Below are positions 61,794 to 64,000 of a stretch of 64,000 bases of DNA, piece by piece. A program made the translations under genes and the position numbers. Every line of letters starts with the position of its first letter. Position 1 is the stretch's first letter. Under the pieces are notes generated by a model, which did not search any database, was not told the DNA's origin, and saw only the letters and a list, made by a program, of their open reading frames with translations. The stretch comes from Roseburia sp. (GTDB lineage: Bacteria > Bacillota > Clostridia > Lachnospirales > Lachnospiraceae): contig DMYD01000057.1 of the NCBI GenBank assembly GCA_003483745.1, positions 1 to 64,000 of the forward strand. Direction: 5' to 3'.

Positions 61794-62220
61794 ATGTGAA
61801 TTTTATACTACAGCAGGTGGAAAAACCGAAGAAGAAATTAGAAGGTCAGAACAAATACTTGACATAAGATTTTCAAATCAAAGTAGAGAATTTTATGAAA
61901 AATATGGATACTTGTCATTCTATGGGAACGAAATTTTTGGAATTGACCCAGATGATGACTCTGGAATATTGGAGGGAAATTCTGTTGCTTATGCACTGAA
62001 TGACAGGGAGGAATACAATTTACCTAAGGAATGGATACCTATCTACGATTTTGAAGATGGAAATATGGCATACTTAGATTATTCTTGTTTAAACGGGCAA
62101 AAAGAACCCAGAGTTATCATGGCATTTTATAATGGTAAGAAATATGAGGTTGTTGAAACATTAGCAGAAGATTTTGGGGATTTTGTTTTGGGATTAGTGC
62201 AGGAACAAACAGAAGAGTAA
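61750..62220 (+). CDS. SMI1/KNR4-like protein (possible immunity protein)
   Basis: A 156-residue protein with SMI1/KNR4-type signatures: EEEIRRSEQILDIRFSNQSREFYEKYGYLSF, GNEIFGI and IPIYDFEDGNMAYLDYS. SMI1 family members in bacteria often give immunity to polymorphic toxins. The ATG at 61750 uses GTGGAGG, which is part of the nitroreductase PSGG codons. No toxin gene is intact nearby, so it may be an orphan immunity gene. DNA here is visibly AT-richer than the neighbours. Confidence 0.85.
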   Translation: MSYTNFMKAMELAPKCEFYTTAGGKTEEEIRRSEQILDIRFSNQSREFYEKYGYLSFYGNEIFGIDPDDDSGILEGNSVAYALNDREEYNLPKEWIPIYDFEDGNMAYLDYSCLNGQKEPRVIMAFYNGKKYEVVETLAEDFGDFVLGLVQEQTEE

Positions 62221-62325
62221 AACTACAAAGATATAACTTTTAAGGATATGCAAAACAATCAATGAGTATTACTTTTTTAGATTTAAAATGCATTGTTTTA
62301 TGGCACCTGGTGCTTTGGAGAATTT

Positions 62326-62688
62326 ATGAATATTGAGATACCACCGATTTATGAGGAAGATATCATTGAATTTGCGCAACGAAAGGGAGATGTTGTATTT
62401 AAATATTATGATCATGATAATATTTTTGAAATAGTATTTAACAGTGTCTATGTATTTGATTTCGTTGAATTTGACTATATTAACGAAACGGGGTGGAAAT
62501 TCGGATTAGAATTACAAAGTAATTCAGTGTACATTGAAAAAATAATTCGTAATATGTCAAAAGAAAAATTACAAAGAGCTTTTGGAGGAGAGTACAAAAA
62601 AATACAACATTATAAATTGGTGATTGATGATATTGGAATGTATAATATTATTTGTAAAGACATTGCCTTAAAAGCAGTTTCGTCATAA
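62326..62688 (+). CDS. Small acidic protein, immunity-like
   Basis: A 120-residue protein of unknown family, acidic and rich in Ile, Phe and Tyr. ATG at 62326 is preceded by TTTGGAG. No membrane segment. Place next to an SMI1-like gene in an AT-rich patch suggests another immunity protein. The frame could be extended to 62293 without a ribosome site. Confidence 0.55.
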   Translation: MNIEIPPIYEEDIIEFAQRKGDVVFKYYDHDNIFEIVFNSVYVFDFVEFDYINETGWKFGLELQSNSVYIEKIIRNMSKEKLQRAFGGEYKKIQHYKLVIDDIGMYNIICKDIALKAVSS

Positions 62689-62739
62689 TTCTAATGTTGG
62701 ATGCATTGTTTGCGAAACATAAATAGTTTACATACTTAG

Positions 62740-62976
62740 TGGGGATCAGCTATGGAGATTAATTTAGGGATCCTTCTAGGATGATAAAACCTTTAAGGAT
62801 AGAAAGTCCGGCTATAAAGACAGCGGAGTAGGTAATGGGAATGATTCTTGGACAAGTTATGAGAGTGGTAGTAATACTGTCAATCCTAAAGATGTTAACT
62901 TTATGCGATGGCACAGGACCTGTCAGACGTAAGAAAGCAGCTTGTAGAAATGCAGGAGCAGAGGGAGATAATATCA
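62740..62976 (+). pseudogene. Eroded CDS, possibly a polymorphic-toxin C-terminus
   Basis: Plus-strand reading gives DKTFKDRKSGYKDSGVGNGN, then DSWTSYESGSNTVNPKDVNF with an Asn-Pro-Lys-Asp-Val-Asn-Phe-Met element like those before some toxin C-termini; after a frame change it reads MAQDLSDVRKQLVEMQEQRE to ISLTY and stop. No start is left. Close to two immunity-like genes. Weak identification. Confidence 0.35.
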
Positions 62977-63035
62977 TTGACATATTAAATATAAAAAAAT
63001 ATAATAAACTCGTAAGTTGAAAACTCATAAGTTGA
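62977..63035 (+). promoter_or_regulatory. Consensus promoter with 15-bp tandem repeat
   Basis: TTGACA (62977-62982), 17-base spacer, TATAAT (63000-63005), followed at once by AAACTCGTAAGTTGA (63006-63020) and AAACTCATAAGTTGA (63021-63035), one mismatch. Each unit holds ACT-N4-AGT, a possible half-site pair. Drives the ATPase gene. Confidence 0.75.
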
Positions 63036-63050
63036 TAAAGAGGTGATTTT

Positions 63051-64000
63051 ATGTTTTATTGCAGAGAAAGAGAACTGCGAGATTTGAATAAACGATACAA
63101 CCGGGGAGAATTTGAGTGTATCGTAATTTATGGACGTCGCCGTGTGGGAAAGACTGCTCTCATTAACGAATTTTGCAAAGATAAGCCTACTATTTTCTTT
63201 TCTGCTCTTAATGCATCCGAACAAGAGAATCTTGAGGCATTTTCAAAAGCAATTTGTGAAAAAGAACATCCGGGTACAGATTTAGCACCAGTCTACCCTT
63301 CGTTTGATGCAGCACTTACCCAAATTACACAGATGGCAGAAAACGAGAGATTAGTGCTTGTAATTGATGAATATCCATATCTTGCAAAAGCAAGTAAGTC
63401 TATTTCATCCAGATTACAGCATATCATTGACCATATTTGGAAAAATGGACAGCTATTTTTGATTTTATGTGGTTCGTCCATGAGTTTTATGGAATATCAG
63501 GTTTTAGGTTATGAAAGCCCTCTGTACGGACGACGTACCGGACAGTTTAAGATACAGGCATTATCCTATAAGGAAGTTAGAGAATTTAATCCAACGCTTA
63601 AAACAGAGCAGCAGGCTTTTGTGTATGGTATTACTGGCGGCATACCACACTATATCAATAAACTTGCTGTTGAAGATGATGTGGATGAAGCATTAAAAGA
63701 AAATCTTTTTAATACATCAAGCTATCTATTTGAGGAGCCGGAAAATCTATTGAAGCAGGAGCTGCGAGAGCCAGCAATTTATAATTCAGTGATTACAGCA
63801 GTAGCAAGTGGAGCATCACGTTCCAATGAAATTGCAACTAAAGTAGGAATAGAAGCACCGATTTGTGCGAAATATCTGAAAGTGTTATTAGACCTTGGTA
63901 TTCTGATAAAGAAAACTCCAATTACTGAGAAACCGGGAAAGAAGACGGTATATGCTATTGGAGATAACTTCTTTAAATTCTGGTACCGTTTTGTACCACA
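63051..64000 (+). CDS. DUF234-type AAA ATPase (cut by window end)
   Basis: At least 316 residues of an AAA+ ATPase of the type found in bacteria and archaea with a DUF234 C-terminal domain. Walker A is GRRRVGKTAL (28-37), Walker B LVLVIDEYPYL (near 103-113), followed by CGSS and GRRTGQFKIQALSY. The later part (KVGIEAPICAKYLKVLLDLGIL) is a winged-helix region, then FFKFWYRFVP, the start of DUF234. ATG after AGAGGTG. Function is unknown; possibly a stress, mobile-element or defence ATPase. Runs off the end, so the C-terminus is missing. Confidence 0.9.
   Translation, partial: MFYCRERELRDLNKRYNRGEFECIVIYGRRRVGKTALINEFCKDKPTIFFSALNASEQENLEAFSKAICEKEHPGTDLAPVYPSFDAALTQITQMAENERLVLVIDEYPYLAKASKSISSRLQHIIDHIWKNGQLFLILCGSSMSFMEYQVLGYESPLYGRRTGQFKIQALSYKEVREFNPTLKTEQQAFVYGITGGIPHYINKLAVEDDVDEALKENLFNTSSYLFEEPENLLKQELREPAIYNSVITAVASGASRSNEIATKVGIEAPICAKYLKVLLDLGILIKKTPITEKPGKKTVYAIGDNFFKFWYRFVP

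Noticed and set aside
62759..63028. An 89-codon minus-strand hydrophobic frame
   Set aside because: It has no ribosome site, spans the consensus promoter of the ATPase gene, and looks like antisense of the eroded plus-strand frame.
30..64000. tRNA, rRNA, CRISPR, prophage, insertion sequence
   Set aside because: None was recognised by eye; a covariance or profile scan would be needed to rule out small RNA genes.

Overview
The window reads as a stretch of chromosome from a low-to-mid GC Gram-positive gut anaerobe, most likely a Lachnospiraceae (Roseburia/Agathobacter-like). Support for this comes from strong GGAGG ribosome sites, pyruvate phosphate dikinase with highly biased codons, a Rex box before an iron alcohol dehydrogenase, a CIRCE element before htpG, an EFR1-type flavodoxin-ferredoxin, LplB/YtcP-type sugar permeases and a YesM-type kinase. 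The genus is inference. No rRNA, tRNA, CRISPR array, prophage or insertion sequence was recognised.

Layout. 0-5.5 kb: a TetR repressor faces a six-part operon (SCP2-like protein, alpha/beta hydrolase, free-standing condensation-like acyltransferase, acyl carrier protein, AMP-forming ligase) with two TetR half-palindromes flanking the promoter. It looks like a small acyl-transfer pathway of unknown product and is the best candidate for an undescribed system. 5.5-16 kb: htpG, a 924-residue zinc-ribbon protein of unknown function, a Rex-controlled alcohol dehydrogenase, a decayed BspA-like surface protein and ppdK. 16-25 kb: a TetR regulator with a consensus promoter/operator, EFR1 ferredoxin, an erythromycin-esterase-like protein, a remnant of a metal P-type ATPase, and sbcDC. 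25-32 kb: thiSGHE behind an unusual leader, minCDE, a PatB/MalY C-S lyase and exodeoxyribonuclease III.

32-46.5 kb: a RACo-like corrinoid activator with a structured leader, then a carbohydrate cluster: two CUT1 permeases (the first with an unusual extra membrane domain), lipoprotein binding protein, YesL, GH42 beta-galactosidase, GH29 alpha-fucosidase, an orphan YesM-type histidine kinase and a second binding protein. Together these suggest uptake and trimming of fucosylated galactosides. 46.5-52.5 kb: late cobalamin genes (cbiP, cobT, cobU, cobS, a degenerate cobU-like gene, cobC-like phosphatase, cbiB).

52.5-64 kb: a more eroded region: an LprI-like lipoprotein, a frameshifted DinB/Cys-rich gene, a LysR gene with an internal deletion, a truncated GNAT gene, then an intact sugar-alcohol or sugar operon (ROK regulator, zinc dehydrogenase, VOC protein, GPH symporter, PfkB kinase), a membrane protein, a nitroreductase stub joined to an SMI1/KNR4 gene, another small immunity-like gene, debris that may come from a polymorphic toxin, and a partial DUF234-type AAA ATPase running off the end.
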